46,446 nucleotides of DNA from Gemmobacter megaterium (lineage in GTDB: Bacteria; Pseudomonadota; Alphaproteobacteria; Rhodobacterales; Rhodobacteraceae), in NCBI RefSeq assembly GCF_900156815.1, contig NZ_FTOT01000014.1, forward strand, positions 1-46,446. Reading direction: 5' to 3'. The stretch's first letter is position 1, and the number at the start of each line of letters is the position of its first letter. The position numbers were made by a program, and so were the translations under genes. The notes under the pieces are model-generated. The model was not told the origin of the DNA, made no database searches, and saw nothing but the letters and a program-made list of their open reading frames with translations. Of this stretch, positions 17,470-27,733 are shown piece after piece.

Positions 17470-17928
17470 CTAGCCCAGCGGGCCGGGGCGCCGTTCCTCG
17501 GACAACAGCACATTGGCCTCGACCTGCCCGACACCGGGGAGCGTCATGATGCGACGGCGCAGGATGCGCTCGAAATCGGTCAGGTCGCGCGCCACCACGC
17601 GCAGGCGATAATCGAACAGGCCCAGCACATGCTGGACCACCTGCACCTCTGGAATCGCCGTCACTGCGCGCTCGAAATCCTCGATGCTGACACGGCCCTT
17701 CGTGGCAAGCTTCAGCCCCAGAAACACCGTGACGCCGAACCCCAACGCTGGCCGATCCACCTCGATCCGGCGCCCCCGGATCACGCCCGCCTCCTCCAAC
17801 CGCCTTATGCGGCGCCATGCAGACGGCTGGCTCAGGCCCAAGGCACGCCCCAGCGCGCCCGCCCCCTGGGTGGCATCCTGCGCCAGCATCCGCAGCAGCG
17901 CGCGGTCGGTATCGTCAAGGTCGATCAT
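17470..17928 (-). CDS. Lrp/AsnC family transcriptional regulator (downstream of pair)
   Basis: The 152-residue regulator has an N-terminal winged helix-turn-helix (about 4-55, with LGLSQPSAWRRIRRLEEAGVI as turn and recognition helix) and a C-terminal RAM ligand-binding domain (about 65-145) of the Lrp/AsnC kind. Its start overlaps the stop of the upstream paralogue by four bases (ATGA), so both come from one message. Such proteins sense amino acids and form octamers or hetero-oligomers. The pair lies just upstream of, and divergent from, ilvC, so a role in branched-chain amino acid control is a fair inference. Confidence 0.92.
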   Translation of the reverse strand: MIDLDDTDRALLRMLAQDATQGAGALGRALGLSQPSAWRRIRRLEEAGVIRGRRIEVDRPALGFGVTVFLGLKLATKGRVSIEDFERAVTAIPEVQVVQHVLGLFDYRLRVVARDLTDFERILRRRIMTLPGVGQVEANVLLSEERRPGPLG

Positions 17929-18389
17929 ACCGGCAGCGCCCCATCGTCCTTGATCGTTGCAACCAGCATCAGCGCCTCGATGTCGGAGATATGTGGCAGG
18001 GTCAGGATGCGGGCGCGGTAAATGTCCTGATAGTGGCGCATGTCGCGGGCGATGATGTTCAACCGCACATCCACCCGCCCCAGAAATGTCTCGATGTTGA
18101 TGACCTCGGGCACGTCGCGCGCGGCGGCAATGAATTCGTCGAAGGCGCGCGGATTGGTCTTGTCGAGAGTGAAGCGCAGCGAAACCTCCACCTCGTATCC
18201 CATCGCGCGCCAGTCAACCACCGCTTGCGCCACCCCAAGCACACCGGCCGCGCGCAGCCGTTCCAGCCGCCGCCAACAGGTGGCCGTCGTGACCCCGGCG
18301 CGATCTGCCAGTTCGGCGGTCGACAGGTCGGGCGCCGCCAGAAGCTGGCGGATCAACCGGCGATCCGTATCATCGACTTGAATGTTCAT
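17925..18389 (-). CDS. Lrp/AsnC family transcriptional regulator (upstream of pair)
   Basis: Using the ATG at 18389 this gives 154 residues; a TTG at 18402-18404 would add five residues but has no ribosome site. The N-terminal helix-turn-helix (LSTAELADRAGVTTATCWRRLERL) and C-terminal RAM domain (EVINIETFLGRVDVRLNIIARD) match Lrp/AsnC. It is only moderately similar to the downstream partner by eye, so the duplication is old or the two were brought together. It reads away from ilvC, whose start is 122 bases away, and the spacer holds repeated TTTGC half-sites that either regulator could bind. Confidence 0.92.
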   Translation of the reverse strand: MNIQVDDTDRRLIRQLLAAPDLSTAELADRAGVTTATCWRRLERLRAAGVLGVAQAVVDWRAMGYEVEVSLRFTLDKTNPRAFDEFIAAARDVPEVINIETFLGRVDVRLNIIARDMRHYQDIYRARILTLPHISDIEALMLVATIKDDGALPV

Positions 18390-18398
18390 TTCACTATT

Positions 18399-19534
<1,136 letters not shown>

Positions 19535-19558
19535 TCTGCGGTTCGCAAAACGGAAAGA

Positions 19559-19586
19559 GAGGGGCGCCCGGCGGGCGCCCCTTGTT
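19559..19586 (+). terminator. rho-independent terminator of ilvC
   Basis: GGGGCGCCC-GGC-GGGCGCCCC forms a perfect 9-bp stem immediately followed by TTGTT, 26 bases after the ilvC stop. Confidence 0.88.
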
Positions 19587-19619
19587 CATTCCGCGCGTCC
19601 CGTGGACGGGGATAGCGTC

Positions 19620-19648
19620 TTGACCGGGGCCGACAGGTTAACAATCAT
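19620..19648 (+). promoter_or_regulatory. possible promoter of the small secreted protein gene
   Basis: TTGACC is followed after 17 bases by AATCAT, in a locally AT-rich stretch about 40 bases upstream of the start at 19687. Four of six positions match at -10 and five of six at -35. Confidence 0.45.
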
Positions 19649-19686
19649 TAACACCACAGCGCGCTGCCCGACGGAGGCCACGCGCC

Positions 19687-19836
19687 ATGAGTGTTCGTAT
19701 CCTGCTTGCCTTGGTCTTTGCAGCAAGCACCCTGCCCGGATCGGTCGAGGCGCATGGGGGCGGCTGCCGCAAATCCTCACCACCCGGCCAATGTTGCCAC
19801 ATGGACAAAAAGGCCGGGCGCGTTCATTGCCATTAG
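19687..19836 (+). CDS. 49-residue secreted Cys/His protein (CH-x-K-x-HCH motif)
   Basis: The frame encodes a signal peptide (MSVRILLALVFAAS to about GSVEA) followed by a short mature part AHGGGCRKSSPPGQCCHMDK and KAGRVHCH at the C-terminus. The pattern CH-(x)n-K-x-G-x-x-HCH recurs at the ends of many small exported bacterial proteins of unknown role and may bind metal. A GGAGG ribosome site lies about ten bases before the ATG and a plausible promoter is upstream, which supports a real gene. It ends 11 bases before the convergent pyrG stop. Confidence 0.7.
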   Translation: MSVRILLALVFAASTLPGSVEAHGGGCRKSSPPGQCCHMDKKAGRVHCH

Positions 19837-19847
19837 CGGCCCTGGCG

Positions 19848-21491
19848 TCACACCAGCCGCGACACATCCACCGCAGCGCGGACGAAATCCGCGAACAGCG
19901 GATGCGGCTCGAAGGGTTTGGACTTCAGTTCAGGGTGGAACTGCACGCCGATGAACCACGGGTGATCCGGGTATTCGACGATTTCCGGCAACCGGCCATC
20001 GGGCGACATGCCAGAGAATGACAGCCCACAGGCCTGAAGTTGTTCGCGGTAGCGGATGTCCACCTCATAGCGGTGGCGATGACGCTCCTCGATGGCCGTG
20101 GCGCCATAGACCTGCGCCACCTTCGACCCTTCGGCCAGCGACGCGGTATAGGCCCCCAGCCGCATGGTGCCGCCCTTGTCGTCGGTCGTCTTGCGTTCGA
20201 CCCGATGGTTGCCCTGCACCCATTCCTTGAGGTGATAGACCACCGGCGTGAATCGCTTGCCGCCCGCCTCGTGGTCGAATTCCTCGGACCCGGCATCATT
20301 GATGCCTGCAAGGTTGCGGCTGGCTTCGATCACCGCCATCTGCATACCCAGACAGATGCCCAGATAGGGAATCTGCTTCTCGCGGGCGAACTGTGCCGCG
20401 CGGATCTTGCCTTCGGTGCCACGTTCACCAAAGCCGCCAGGCACAAGAATCGCGTGGAACCCCTCCAGATAGGGGGCCGGATCCTCACGCTCGAATATCT
20501 CGGCGTCGATCCATTCGGCCTTGACCCGCACCCGGTTGGCCATACCGCCATGGGTCAGCGCCTCGGCAATGGATTTGTAGGCGTCTTCCAACTGGGTGTA
20601 TTTGCCCACGATGGCCACACGCACCATGCCTTCGGCATTGGTCAGGCGGTCCATCACATCTTCCCAGCGCGTCAGGTTCGGGCGCGGCGCGGGGGCAATG
20701 CCAAAGGCGTCCAGCACCGCCTGATCCAGCCCTTCGCGGTGATAGGCCAGCGGCGCCTCGTAGATGGTCTTGAGATCATAGGCGGGAATCACCGCCTCTT
20801 TGCGCACATTGCAGAACAGCGCGATCTTTTCACGCTCGCGCTCTGGGATCGGATGTTCGCTGCGGCACACCAGAACATCCGGCGCCAGACCGATGGATTG
20901 CAGTTCCTTGACGCTGTGCTGGGTCGGCTTGGTTTTCAACTCGCCACTCGCCGCCAGATAGGGCAGCAGCGTCAGGTGCATCAGGATGCATTCGCCGCGC
21001 GGGCGTTCGTGGATGAACTGCCGGATAGCTTCAAAGAACGGCAACCCTTCGATATCGCCCACCGTGCCGCCGATCTCGCACAGCATGAAGTCGCACTCGT
21101 CAGCGCCGATCTTGAGGAAATCCTTGATCTCGTTGGTGACATGGGGAACGACCTGAATGGTCTTGCCCAGATAATCGCCACGACGCTCTTTCTCCAGAAC
21201 GTTGGAATAGATCCGGCCCGAGGAAATGGAATCGGTCTTGCGTGCCGAAACGCCGGTGAACCGTTCATAATGGCCCAGATCCAGATCGGTTTCGGCGCCA
21301 TCGTCGGTAACAAAGACCTCGCCATGTTCAAAGGGCGACATCGTGCCGGGATCGACGTTGAGATAGGGGTCCAGCTTGCGCAACCGCACCGAATAGCCGC
21401 GGGCCTGCAACAGGGCCCCCAGCGCCGCCGAGGCCAGCCCCTTGCCAAGGGACGAAACCACGCCGCCGGTGATGAAGATATAACGTGCCAT
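19848..21491 (-). CDS. pyrG: CTP synthase
   Basis: This 547-residue enzyme makes CTP from UTP, ATP and glutamine. The N-terminal synthetase domain ([20 protein letters not shown], with the P-loop-like SSLGKG) is followed by the glutamine amidotransferase domain with nucleophile Cys380 in GICLGMQMA and the His/Glu pair near the end ([10 protein letters not shown]). Length is standard. It is downstream of secG on the same strand (135-base gap containing a likely promoter of its own). Confidence 0.98.
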   Translation of the reverse strand: MARYIFITGGVVSSLGKGLASAALGALLQARGYSVRLRKLDPYLNVDPGTMSPFEHGEVFVTDDGAETDLDLGHYERFTGVSARKTDSISSGRIYSNVLEKERRGDYLGKTIQVVPHVTNEIKDFLKIGADECDFMLCEIGGTVGDIEGLPFFEAIRQFIHERPRGECILMHLTLLPYLAASGELKTKPTQHSVKELQSIGLAPDVLVCRSEHPIPEREREKIALFCNVRKEAVIPAYDLKTIYEAPLAYHREGLDQAVLDAFGIAPAPRPNLTRWEDVMDRLTNAEGMVRVAIVGKYTQLEDAYKSIAEALTHGGMANRVRVKAEWIDAEIFEREDPAPYLEGFHAILVPGGFGERGTEGKIRAAQFAREKQIPYLGICLGMQMAVIEASRNLAGINDAGSEEFDHEAGGKRFTPVVYHLKEWVQGNHRVERKTTDDKGGTMRLGAYTASLAEGSKVAQVYGATAIEERHRHRYEVDIRYREQLQACGLSFSGMSPDGRLPEIVEYPDHPWFIGVQFHPELKSKPFEPHPLFADFVRAAVDVSRLV

Positions 21492-21547
21492 GGCGGCCCC
21501 CCGTGAAATGGCGAATGAATGCGGAATCGCACCATCACGGGGGTCAA

Positions 21548-21576
21548 GCTATACAATGCCTGCCCACGTTGCGCAA
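21548..21576 (-). promoter_or_regulatory. likely promoter of pyrG
   Basis: On the minus strand TTGCGC is followed after exactly 17 bases by TATAGC, about 57 bases upstream of the pyrG start. The same TTGCGC form occurs in front of the tRNA-Val gene. Confidence 0.5.
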
Positions 21577-21626
21577 TGTGCCGCAAGCGGTTGCGGCCCG
21601 AAGACCGGCAGAACCTATGTCTGGTG

Positions 21627-21971
21627 TCAGTCGACGCGAGGCGGCGTCAGCGGCTGATCGGTCAGGGACGGCGGCAGAAGGTCGCTGCCCGGCGTGGCCG
21701 GTGCAGTCGTGCCCGCAGGGGCCGTGCCGTCGATCACAGAGGTGGAGGCCGCTTCGCGGCGGGCCAGTACCGTCAGCGTCAGCGAGGTACAGATGAAAGC
21801 GATTGCCAGAAGCCAGGTCACCTTGCTCATGGCGGTCGCGGCCGAACGGCCCGAGACGACACCGCCGCCGCCGCCGATCCCCAGACCGCCGCCTTCGGAG
21901 CGCTGCAACAGCACGACGCCCACAAGCGCCAGGGCAAGGATCAGGTGAATGGTGAGGACGACGTTTTCCAT
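21627..21971 (-). CDS. secG: protein-export membrane protein SecG
   Basis: The 114-residue protein is the small SecYEG translocon subunit. It has two membrane helices (about 3-22 and 50-69) joined by a Gly-rich cytosolic loop (LLQRSEGGGLGIGGGGG), the hallmark of SecG. The Pro/Thr-rich C-terminal tail is a common alphaproteobacterial extension. It precedes pyrG, an arrangement frequently seen in this group, and diverges from purA. Confidence 0.95.
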   Translation of the reverse strand: MENVVLTIHLILALALVGVVLLQRSEGGGLGIGGGGGVVSGRSAATAMSKVTWLLAIAFICTSLTLTVLARREAASTSVIDGTAPAGTTAPATPGSDLLPPSLTDQPLTPPRVD

Positions 21972-22085
21972 GCGGCTGGACCTGTCTGCTGCTGACGCGC
22001 CTATCTAGGCGCAAGGGGGCCGGGGCGCAAGCCCGAAGGGCAGCACCATCCAGAGCGGCGAATATGCGCCGTTGCGTTTTTCCTG

Positions 22086-22114
22086 TTTCGCCCCCTGCAT
22101 CACACCGCTATAGA
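22086..22114 (+). promoter_or_regulatory. possible promoter of purA
   Basis: TTTCGC, 17 bases, then TATAGA, 36 bases before the purA start. The -10 is good and the -35 weak. Confidence 0.42.
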
Positions 22115-22149
22115 ACAGCCGGTTTCACCTGAAGGGAAGGACCATCCCA

Positions 22150-23442
22150 ATGGCCAACGTGGTTGTCGTGGGCGCCCAATGGGGCGACGAGGGCAAGGGC
22201 AAGATCGTCGACTGGCTGTCTGAACGCGCGGATGTCATCGCGCGGTTTCAAGGCGGGCACAATGCGGGCCATACCCTCGTCATCGACGGCGTGACCTACA
22301 AGCTGTCGCTGTTGCCGTCGGGCATCGTGCGGGGCGGCAAGCTGTCGGTCATCGGCAACGGCGTGGTGCTGGACCCATGGGCCCTCTTGTCAGAGATCGA
22401 GAAGCTGTCCGCGCAAGGCGTGGTGGTGAACCCCCAGGGACTGCTGATCGCGGAAAATACTCCGCTGATCCTGCCGGTGCATGGCGAACTGGATCGCGCC
22501 CGCGAAGAACAGAACTCCGCCGCCAAGATCGGCACCACGGGCCGCGGAATCGGCCCCGCCTATGAAGACAAGGTGGGCCGCCGCTCGATCCGTGTGGCCG
22601 ATCTTGCCGACGAGGCGACGCTGGATCTGCGTATTGGCCGGTTGCTGACGCACCACAACGCATTGCGCGCCGGGCTGGGCCTTGCCCCGGTGGATCCGGT
22701 GGCGCTCAAGGCGCAGTTGATGGAGGTCGCCCCCAGGATCCTGCCCTATGCCGCGCCAGTCTGGAAAGTGATGACCGAGGCCCGCAAGGCCGGCAAGCGC
22801 ATCCTGTTCGAAGGCGCGCAAGGCGCGCTGCTGGACGTCGACTTCGGCACCTATCCCTATGTCACCTCGTCGAATACGCTGGCGGGCATGGCGGCCACCG
22901 GCACCGGGCTTGGCCCAACGGCGGTCGATTTCGTGCTGGGGATCGTCAAGGCCTATACCACCCGTGTGGGCGAAGGGCCTTTCCCGACCGAGCTGCACGA
23001 TTCCGACGGCGAACGCCTTGGCGTGCGCGGCCATGAATTCGGCACCGTGACCGGGCGCAAGCGCCGCTGCGGCTGGTTCGATGCGGTTCTGGTGCGCCAG
23101 ACCTGTGCGACCAGCGGCGTGTCGGGCATCGCGCTGACCAAACTGGATGTGCTGGACGGGTTCGAGACGCTGAAGATCTGCGTCGGCTACGAGCTTGACG
23201 GCCAGCGGCTGGATTACCTGCCGACGGCGGCCAACCTTCAGGCGCGGGTCACTCCGATCTACGAAGAGCTCGAAGGCTGGACAGAGTCGACCGCAGGCGC
23301 GCGGAGTTGGGCCGATCTGCCCGGTGCGGCGGTGAAATACGTCCGCCGCATCGAGGAGCTGATCCAGTGCCCGGTCGCCCTGCTGTCCACCAGCCCCGAG
23401 CGGGACGATACCATCCTCGTCACCGACCCCTTCGCGGACTGA
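22150..23442 (+). CDS. purA: adenylosuccinate synthetase
   Basis: The 430-residue enzyme joins IMP and aspartate with GTP in the first committed step to [17 protein letters not shown] (8-21) is the family P-loop with the catalytic Asp, and NAGHT plus the [15 protein letters not shown] block are diagnostic. Length is normal. The start follows AAGGGAAGGACC. The oxidoreductase gene begins only four bases after the stop and DUF2842 overlaps that, so the three probably form an operon. Confidence 0.98.
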   Translation: MANVVVVGAQWGDEGKGKIVDWLSERADVIARFQGGHNAGHTLVIDGVTYKLSLLPSGIVRGGKLSVIGNGVVLDPWALLSEIEKLSAQGVVVNPQGLLIAENTPLILPVHGELDRAREEQNSAAKIGTTGRGIGPAYEDKVGRRSIRVADLADEATLDLRIGRLLTHHNALRAGLGLAPVDPVALKAQLMEVAPRILPYAAPVWKVMTEARKAGKRILFEGAQGALLDVDFGTYPYVTSSNTLAGMAATGTGLGPTAVDFVLGIVKAYTTRVGEGPFPTELHDSDGERLGVRGHEFGTVTGRKRRCGWFDAVLVRQTCATSGVSGIALTKLDVLDGFETLKICVGYELDGQRLDYLPTAANLQARVTPIYEELEGWTESTAGARSWADLPGAAVKYVRRIEELIQCPVALLSTSPERDDTILVTDPFAD

Positions 23443-23446
23443 GCCG

Positions 23447-24055
23447 ATGATGCGCTGTGTGCTGATCGACGCCCACCCCGACGCCGACCGGCTTTCCGCG
23501 CATCTGTTGGACACCTACGCCGCCGCACTGCCCCCCGAGACAGAGGTGGTGCGGCTGGCCATCCGCGACATGGACTTCACCCCCGACCTGTCGCGCGGAT
23601 ACGAGGATGTGCCACCGCTGGAACCCGATCTGGCCCATGCGCTGGACGCGATCGAGCGGTGCGACCATCTGGTTCTGGCCTTTCCCCTGTGGTGGGGCGC
23701 GGAACCGGCGCGGCTCAAGGGGTTCTGGGACCGCGTGCTGCTGCCCCGGCGGGCGTTTCGCTATCACACATCCGATCCATGGTGGGACAGGTTGCTGCGC
23801 GGGCGATCCGCCGATGTCATCGTGACAATGGACACGCCCCCGCTGTACCTGCGGCTGGCCTATTTTGATCCGCTGGGCTGGCGTTACCGGCGTCAGCTTC
23901 TGGGGTTTGTCGGCTTTTCGCCCATTCGCCTGCTGTATTTCGGAATGGTGCGCCGCGGCGGTGCGGAACGGAACCTGCCCGGCTGGCGGGCGCGGTTGGC
24001 CAAGGCCGCCCGCAGCGCAAAGGGCCTTCGCCGTGGCAAACGGAGCGATCAATGA
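23447..24055 (+). CDS. flavodoxin-fold NAD(P)H quinone oxidoreductase family protein
   Basis: This 202-residue protein resembles the KefF/MdaB/NQO1 group: DAHPDADRLSAHLLDTY (about 9-25) is the phosphate-binding start of the flavin fold, and LAFPLWWGAEPARLKGFWDR (about 77-97) is the hallmark FPLWW segment that contacts FMN or FAD. Members reduce quinones with two electrons. Two adjacent in-frame ATGs (23447 and 23450) are equally possible starts. The C-terminal tail is strongly basic (RSAKGLRRGKR). It sits between purA and DUF2842 and overlaps the latter by four bases. Confidence 0.82.
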   Translation: MMRCVLIDAHPDADRLSAHLLDTYAAALPPETEVVRLAIRDMDFTPDLSRGYEDVPPLEPDLAHALDAIERCDHLVLAFPLWWGAEPARLKGFWDRVLLPRRAFRYHTSDPWWDRLLRGRSADVIVTMDTPPLYLRLAYFDPLGWRYRRQLLGFVGFSPIRLLYFGMVRRGGAERNLPGWRARLAKAARSAKGLRRGKRSDQ

Positions 24056-24303
24056 CCTACAAGACCCGCAAGCGATTATCTTTGCTGATCCTTCTGATCG
24101 GCTTGCCGGTGTATCTCGTTGTGGCCGTCAGCATCGTGAACTGGTTGGACCGCCCGCCGATCTGGGCCGAGTTCCTGGTCTATGTTGCGCTTGGCATTGT
24201 CTGGGCGCTGCCATTTCGCAAGCTGTTCAGGGGGGTGGGCCAGCCTGACCCGGCGGAATGCGAACGGGGCCCCGAAGGGCCCCGCGACAGCTCTGACCGC
24301 TGA
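24052..24303 (+). CDS. DUF2842 small membrane protein
   Basis: The 83-residue protein has two membrane helices (about 9-31 and 38-55) and the conserved ending LGIVWALPFRKLFRGVGQPDP that defines DUF2842 in alphaproteobacteria. No function is known. It starts in the ATGA overlap with the oxidoreductase gene, so it is translationally coupled, and ends three bases from the convergent stop of the large acidic protein. Confidence 0.88.
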   Translation: MTYKTRKRLSLLILLIGLPVYLVVAVSIVNWLDRPPIWAEFLVYVALGIVWALPFRKLFRGVGQPDPAECERGPEGPRDSSDR

Positions 24304-24306
24304 TCT

Positions 24307-26913
24307 TCAGCCCGCGTAGCGTTTCGCGGCGGCCAATGCCTCGGACTCGTCCGGCAATGCAAAAAACCCCCGGCGGGGACGGACCAGACGGCCTTCACGC
24401 AGCAGAACGCCAAAGGCGATCAACGCCTCTTCTCGGGTGGCCGCCAGATCGTTGGAGCCGGACAGCTTCATCAACTGCGGCCGGTTGAAACTGTCCCGCC
24501 CTTCGGCGGCCATCAACCAGGCGCCTGCCGCCTCCATCCGGTCGGTCAGGTCGGTCACGCCAAGATGGGCGAGGTATTCCGGCAACCCTCCTGCCCCACC
24601 GAACAGGTTGTCCCGGTGGTCCTGTGCCATGTCGTCGTCGTCATCGGGATCCTCGTCGGCTTGCAGGGCCAGGGCCGTGTTCGCCATCGGCCGGCTGCGC
24701 GTCTGGCTGTTGGCCGCCGCTACCGGCGATGGCCGGTCGATCCGCTGGGCCGACACCAGAACCAGCGGCGCCACACTGCCCTTCCGCCCGTCCGTCGCAT
24801 CCCCCTCGGTCCTGCGCGGGCGCACGACATCGGCCAGGTCATTGCGATAGGCCGCCGTGGTATCTGCCGTACGGCTGGCACCACCGGGTGCCATCCGATC
24901 TGCCACCGTTGCGGCAACGGCCGCTTTCAGATGTGCGATTGTCGATGTGCGGCGACGGGTTTCGGCGCCTTCCATCTCGGTATTCGCCTGACGGATAAGC
25001 CGATCCACAGCCGCATCATCCGACACCGCTTCGCGTTCCAGGACGTTGCGCTCGCGCACGCGCTGCGGGCGCACCGGGCGGGCCGGGCTGACCGGCGCGG
25101 TTGCCGCACGGGGCGCGGCGCTGCCGTCCGGGCGCGGCGTGGTCGGACGCACACCTTTCGGGCGCACGGGAACGGGGCGGGCCGGTCGCACGCGATCCAC
25201 GGATGGCGGCGCGGCGACCGACAGATCCTCGGCTTCGGGGGTATCCGCACCGGCAGTCTCCGGGCTTGCAACGATGGCATCTTCGGCAGGGGCGGCCGGT
25301 TCGTCCGGTGCCCCGGTCACGTCTTCGGACCCCGCATCCAGCGCGGCGCGCAGGTCATCGGCATCCGCGACAGGTGCCGCAGCCTCGGGCCGGGCACGAC
25401 GCACCTTGATGATACGGGCACCGGAGGGCGCAGGCAAAGCCGCCTCTGCCGATTCGACGGTAGCCTCGGTCGCCGCAGGGGCGGGCCGGTTCGCGCGCTC
25501 GGCAAGGCGCGCGATCAGGCTGTCCACCTCATCAAGCTCTGACGGCGCCTCGTCCTCCACGCCAGCGTCCTGCGCATCACTCACCGAAGGGGTCACATCA
25601 GGCCCCCCCGTCTCCGCCTCTGCGACGGCCTCGGTTGCGACGGCCTCGGTCAGCGAGGTCAGCAGGGCCTCAAGATCCGGTTCGTCTCCGGCAACCGCTG
25701 TCTCGACCTGCTCCTCCACGGGCTCGGCGGCTGCTTCGGCGGCCGCTTCAGCCTCCAGCCCCTCAAAGGCGGCCTCCAGCGCATCGAGGTCAAAGTCGGC
25801 GGGCGCCTGCGCCGAGGTGCCCTCTGGCTGGCGCGCGGGACCGTCAATCGCGGTTTCCTCAATCGCGGCATCGGCCACAGGCGCCACGGGTGCAACAGGT
25901 TTGCGATTCGCCCGACGGCGGCGCACCGCCCAGGCACCCGACCGAGCGCGCAGCGGACGTCCCTGCCGCGCGACCGGGGCGGCTTCGGCTTCGGCTTCGG
26001 CTTCGGCTTCGGCTTCGGCTTCGGCTTCGGCTTCGGCTTCGGCTTCGGCTTCGGCTTCGGCTTCGGCTTCGGCTTCGGCTTCGGCTTCGGCTTCGGCTTC
26101 GGAAAGCGCGTCGATCACTGCGGGCTGGTCAAGCGCAATTTCGGGCTCGGGCTGGTCAAAGCCCGGATGCCCGAGTGTGGCAGATTCCACAGCTTCGATT
26201 GCAGAAGCTTCGAATTCGGGGGCGGCCTCGTCGTCAAAATCCGCGTCCCCGATGGTCGGTCCCGCTTCGGCGATGACGGCAAGCATCCGGGCCACATCGG
26301 CGGATTCCGGCGTCTCGGTCGGCTGATCGTCGGTCAAGTCGTCCGGCCGGGCAGCCTCTGGCGTCGCTTCGGCGATTTCCTCGGCCGCCAAAAGGAAGGA
26401 CTCGTCCCCGACCTGCTCGGCATCCTCGATCTCGTCCTCGAAGGCTGTTGTGCGCGACCGGCTCACCGCAGCACGAATCCGGGCCAGTTTGGCCGCGACA
26501 CCGTCATCCACAGGGCGCAACCGTGGCGAGGGCGATTCGACGATGACATGCGGCTGGCTGGCGGCCTCGGGTTGCGCAGTTGCGTCGGGGCCTTCGGCCA
26601 CCGGAGGCTGCGGCATCGTGGCGGCTGCGGTCGTGGCAAGCGTGGGGGCCGGCACGGCATCGCCCGCCCGCAGAATCACACCGTTTTCTTCGATCTTGGC
26701 TTCGACCCGGCGTTGGATCTCGCGTTCGGCAATCCTGTGCAGCATCGCCGCATCGGGTTGTGGCGGCTCGGCGCCGAAATACCTGTCTTCGGCGGCAAGA
26801 TCCCGGAAATACTCGGCAATCGCCTTCATCGTGCCGAACGGATCATCGAACCCTTCCAGCGTGCAGGAGAAGGTTCCGTAAGATACGGTCAGGATCCGGT
26901 TCTGCGATACCAT
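24307..26913 (-). CDS. large acidic low-complexity protein with (Glu-Ala)20 tract, unknown function
   Basis: The start at 26913 (MVSQNRILTVSYGTFSCTLE) gives 868 residues. Residues 1 to about 85 form a compact, probably conserved domain (GFDDPFGTMKAIAEYFRDLA and a helical EREIQRRVEAK). The middle is disordered: acidic Glu/Ala/Asp-rich, with 40 residues of strict Glu-Ala repeat at about 272-311, then Pro/Arg-rich basic patches (VRPARPVPVRPKGVRP). The last 90 residues (LPEYLAHLGVTDLTDRMEAA through SFNRPQLMKL to FGVLLREGRLVRPRRGFF) look folded and winged-helix-like. No signal peptide or membrane segment. I recall similar N-termini as hypothetical proteins of Rhodobacteraceae, sometimes named CheA without support. 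Divergent from the thiamine pyrophosphokinase gene. Confidence 0.85.
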   Translation of the reverse strand: MVSQNRILTVSYGTFSCTLEGFDDPFGTMKAIAEYFRDLAAEDRYFGAEPPQPDAAMLHRIAEREIQRRVEAKIEENGVILRAGDAVPAPTLATTAAATMPQPPVAEGPDATAQPEAASQPHVIVESPSPRLRPVDDGVAAKLARIRAAVSRSRTTAFEDEIEDAEQVGDESFLLAAEEIAEATPEAARPDDLTDDQPTETPESADVARMLAVIAEAGPTIGDADFDDEAAPEFEASAIEAVESATLGHPGFDQPEPEIALDQPAVIDALSEAEAEAEAEAEAEAEAEAEAEAEAEAEAEAEAEAEAEAEAAPVARQGRPLRARSGAWAVRRRRANRKPVAPVAPVADAAIEETAIDGPARQPEGTSAQAPADFDLDALEAAFEGLEAEAAAEAAAEPVEEQVETAVAGDEPDLEALLTSLTEAVATEAVAEAETGGPDVTPSVSDAQDAGVEDEAPSELDEVDSLIARLAERANRPAPAATEATVESAEAALPAPSGARIIKVRRARPEAAAPVADADDLRAALDAGSEDVTGAPDEPAAPAEDAIVASPETAGADTPEAEDLSVAAPPSVDRVRPARPVPVRPKGVRPTTPRPDGSAAPRAATAPVSPARPVRPQRVRERNVLEREAVSDDAAVDRLIRQANTEMEGAETRRRTSTIAHLKAAVAATVADRMAPGGASRTADTTAAYRNDLADVVRPRRTEGDATDGRKGSVAPLVLVSAQRIDRPSPVAAANSQTRSRPMANTALALQADEDPDDDDDMAQDHRDNLFGGAGGLPEYLAHLGVTDLTDRMEAAGAWLMAAEGRDSFNRPQLMKLSGSNDLAATREEALIAFGVLLREGRLVRPRRGFFALPDESEALAAAKRYAG
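25981..26100 (-). repeat. hexanucleotide tandem repeat, 20 identical GGCTTC units (GAAGCC on coding strand)
   Basis: One hundred and twenty bases of perfect GGCTTC repeat, in frame with the acidic protein, so each unit adds Glu-Ala. Not a single base differs, although both codons have synonymous alternatives; this points to recent slippage expansion and not to selection on protein alone. Changes in copy number would not break the frame. Confidence 0.97.
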
Positions 26914-27052
26914 GGTCTGCTGCCTTCTGCCCGAGTGTCGTCTATGCACTTTAACCGTTACTGGTTCGATTCCATGAACCGACCAAGGCAAATTGAAGGA
27001 TTGATCGTGTCCTTGGTTACTCTCTTTTGCCTTAATTGGAGAAAGTTTCCGC

Positions 27053-27733
27053 GTGCAAAGCCCCCTTGTCGAGTCAGAACACGGTGTAACACTGGTCGGC
27101 GGAGCCCCGGTTTCCGGGCCGCTTCTGACGCGTGCCCTGGCCCATGCGCCACGTCTGGTGGCGGTTGACGGCGGCGCAGACCGGGCGCTGCGGCTGGGGC
27201 ACCGGCCCGAGGCCGTGGTCGGAGACCTGGATTCGATCTCGGCGGGCGCGCGCGCGCAACTGGCGGACCGGCTGCATCATATCGCCGAACAGGATACCAC
27301 AGATTTCGACAAGGCGCTGCGCAGCGTCGCCGCACCCTTCGTGCTGGCGCTGGGATTTTCCGGCGCGCGGCTGGACCATGGCCTGTCGGTGCTGAACGCC
27401 CTGGCCCGTCATGCCGAACGGCGCTGCCTGATTCTGTCAGGTCAGGACATCGCGTTTCTGGCGCCGCCCAGACTGACGCTGCGCCTGCCCCGCAAATCAC
27501 GGCTGTCGCTGTTCCCGCTTGGTCCGGTGCAGGGCACCAGCCTTGGGTTGCGCTGGCCGATCAATGGCCTGACCTTCGCCCCGGATGCCCGGATCGGAAC
27601 CTCCAACGAGGTTTCGGACCCGGACGTGCAGCTTTCCTTCAATGCCCAGCGGATGCTGGTCATCCTTCCACGGGCGCGGTTGGGTGCCGTGCTCGACGGG
27701 CTTGGCGTGCCGTCACACGCTCGCGGTGGATGA
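27053..27733 (+). CDS. thiN: thiamine pyrophosphokinase (thiamine diphosphokinase)
   Basis: The 226-residue protein transfers pyrophosphate from ATP to thiamine to make the cofactor directly from salvaged vitamin. VVGDLDSIS (about 61-69) and EQDTTDFDKAL (about 82-92) are the two acidic ATP/Mg motifs of the family, preceded by VAVDGGADRALRLG. The start is GTG at 27053 with GGAGAA nine bases upstream. The last 74 bases overlap the convergent EamA gene. It diverges from the large acidic protein. Confidence 0.88.
   Translation: MQSPLVESEHGVTLVGGAPVSGPLLTRALAHAPRLVAVDGGADRALRLGHRPEAVVGDLDSISAGARAQLADRLHHIAEQDTTDFDKALRSVAAPFVLALGFSGARLDHGLSVLNALARHAERRCLILSGQDIAFLAPPRLTLRLPRKSRLSLFPLGPVQGTSLGLRWPINGLTFAPDARIGTSNEVSDPDVQLSFNAQRMLVILPRARLGAVLDGLGVPSHARGG

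Noticed and set aside
25981-26100. CRISPR-like or minisatellite array
   Set aside because: Units are six bases without spacers and are translated in frame as Glu-Ala.
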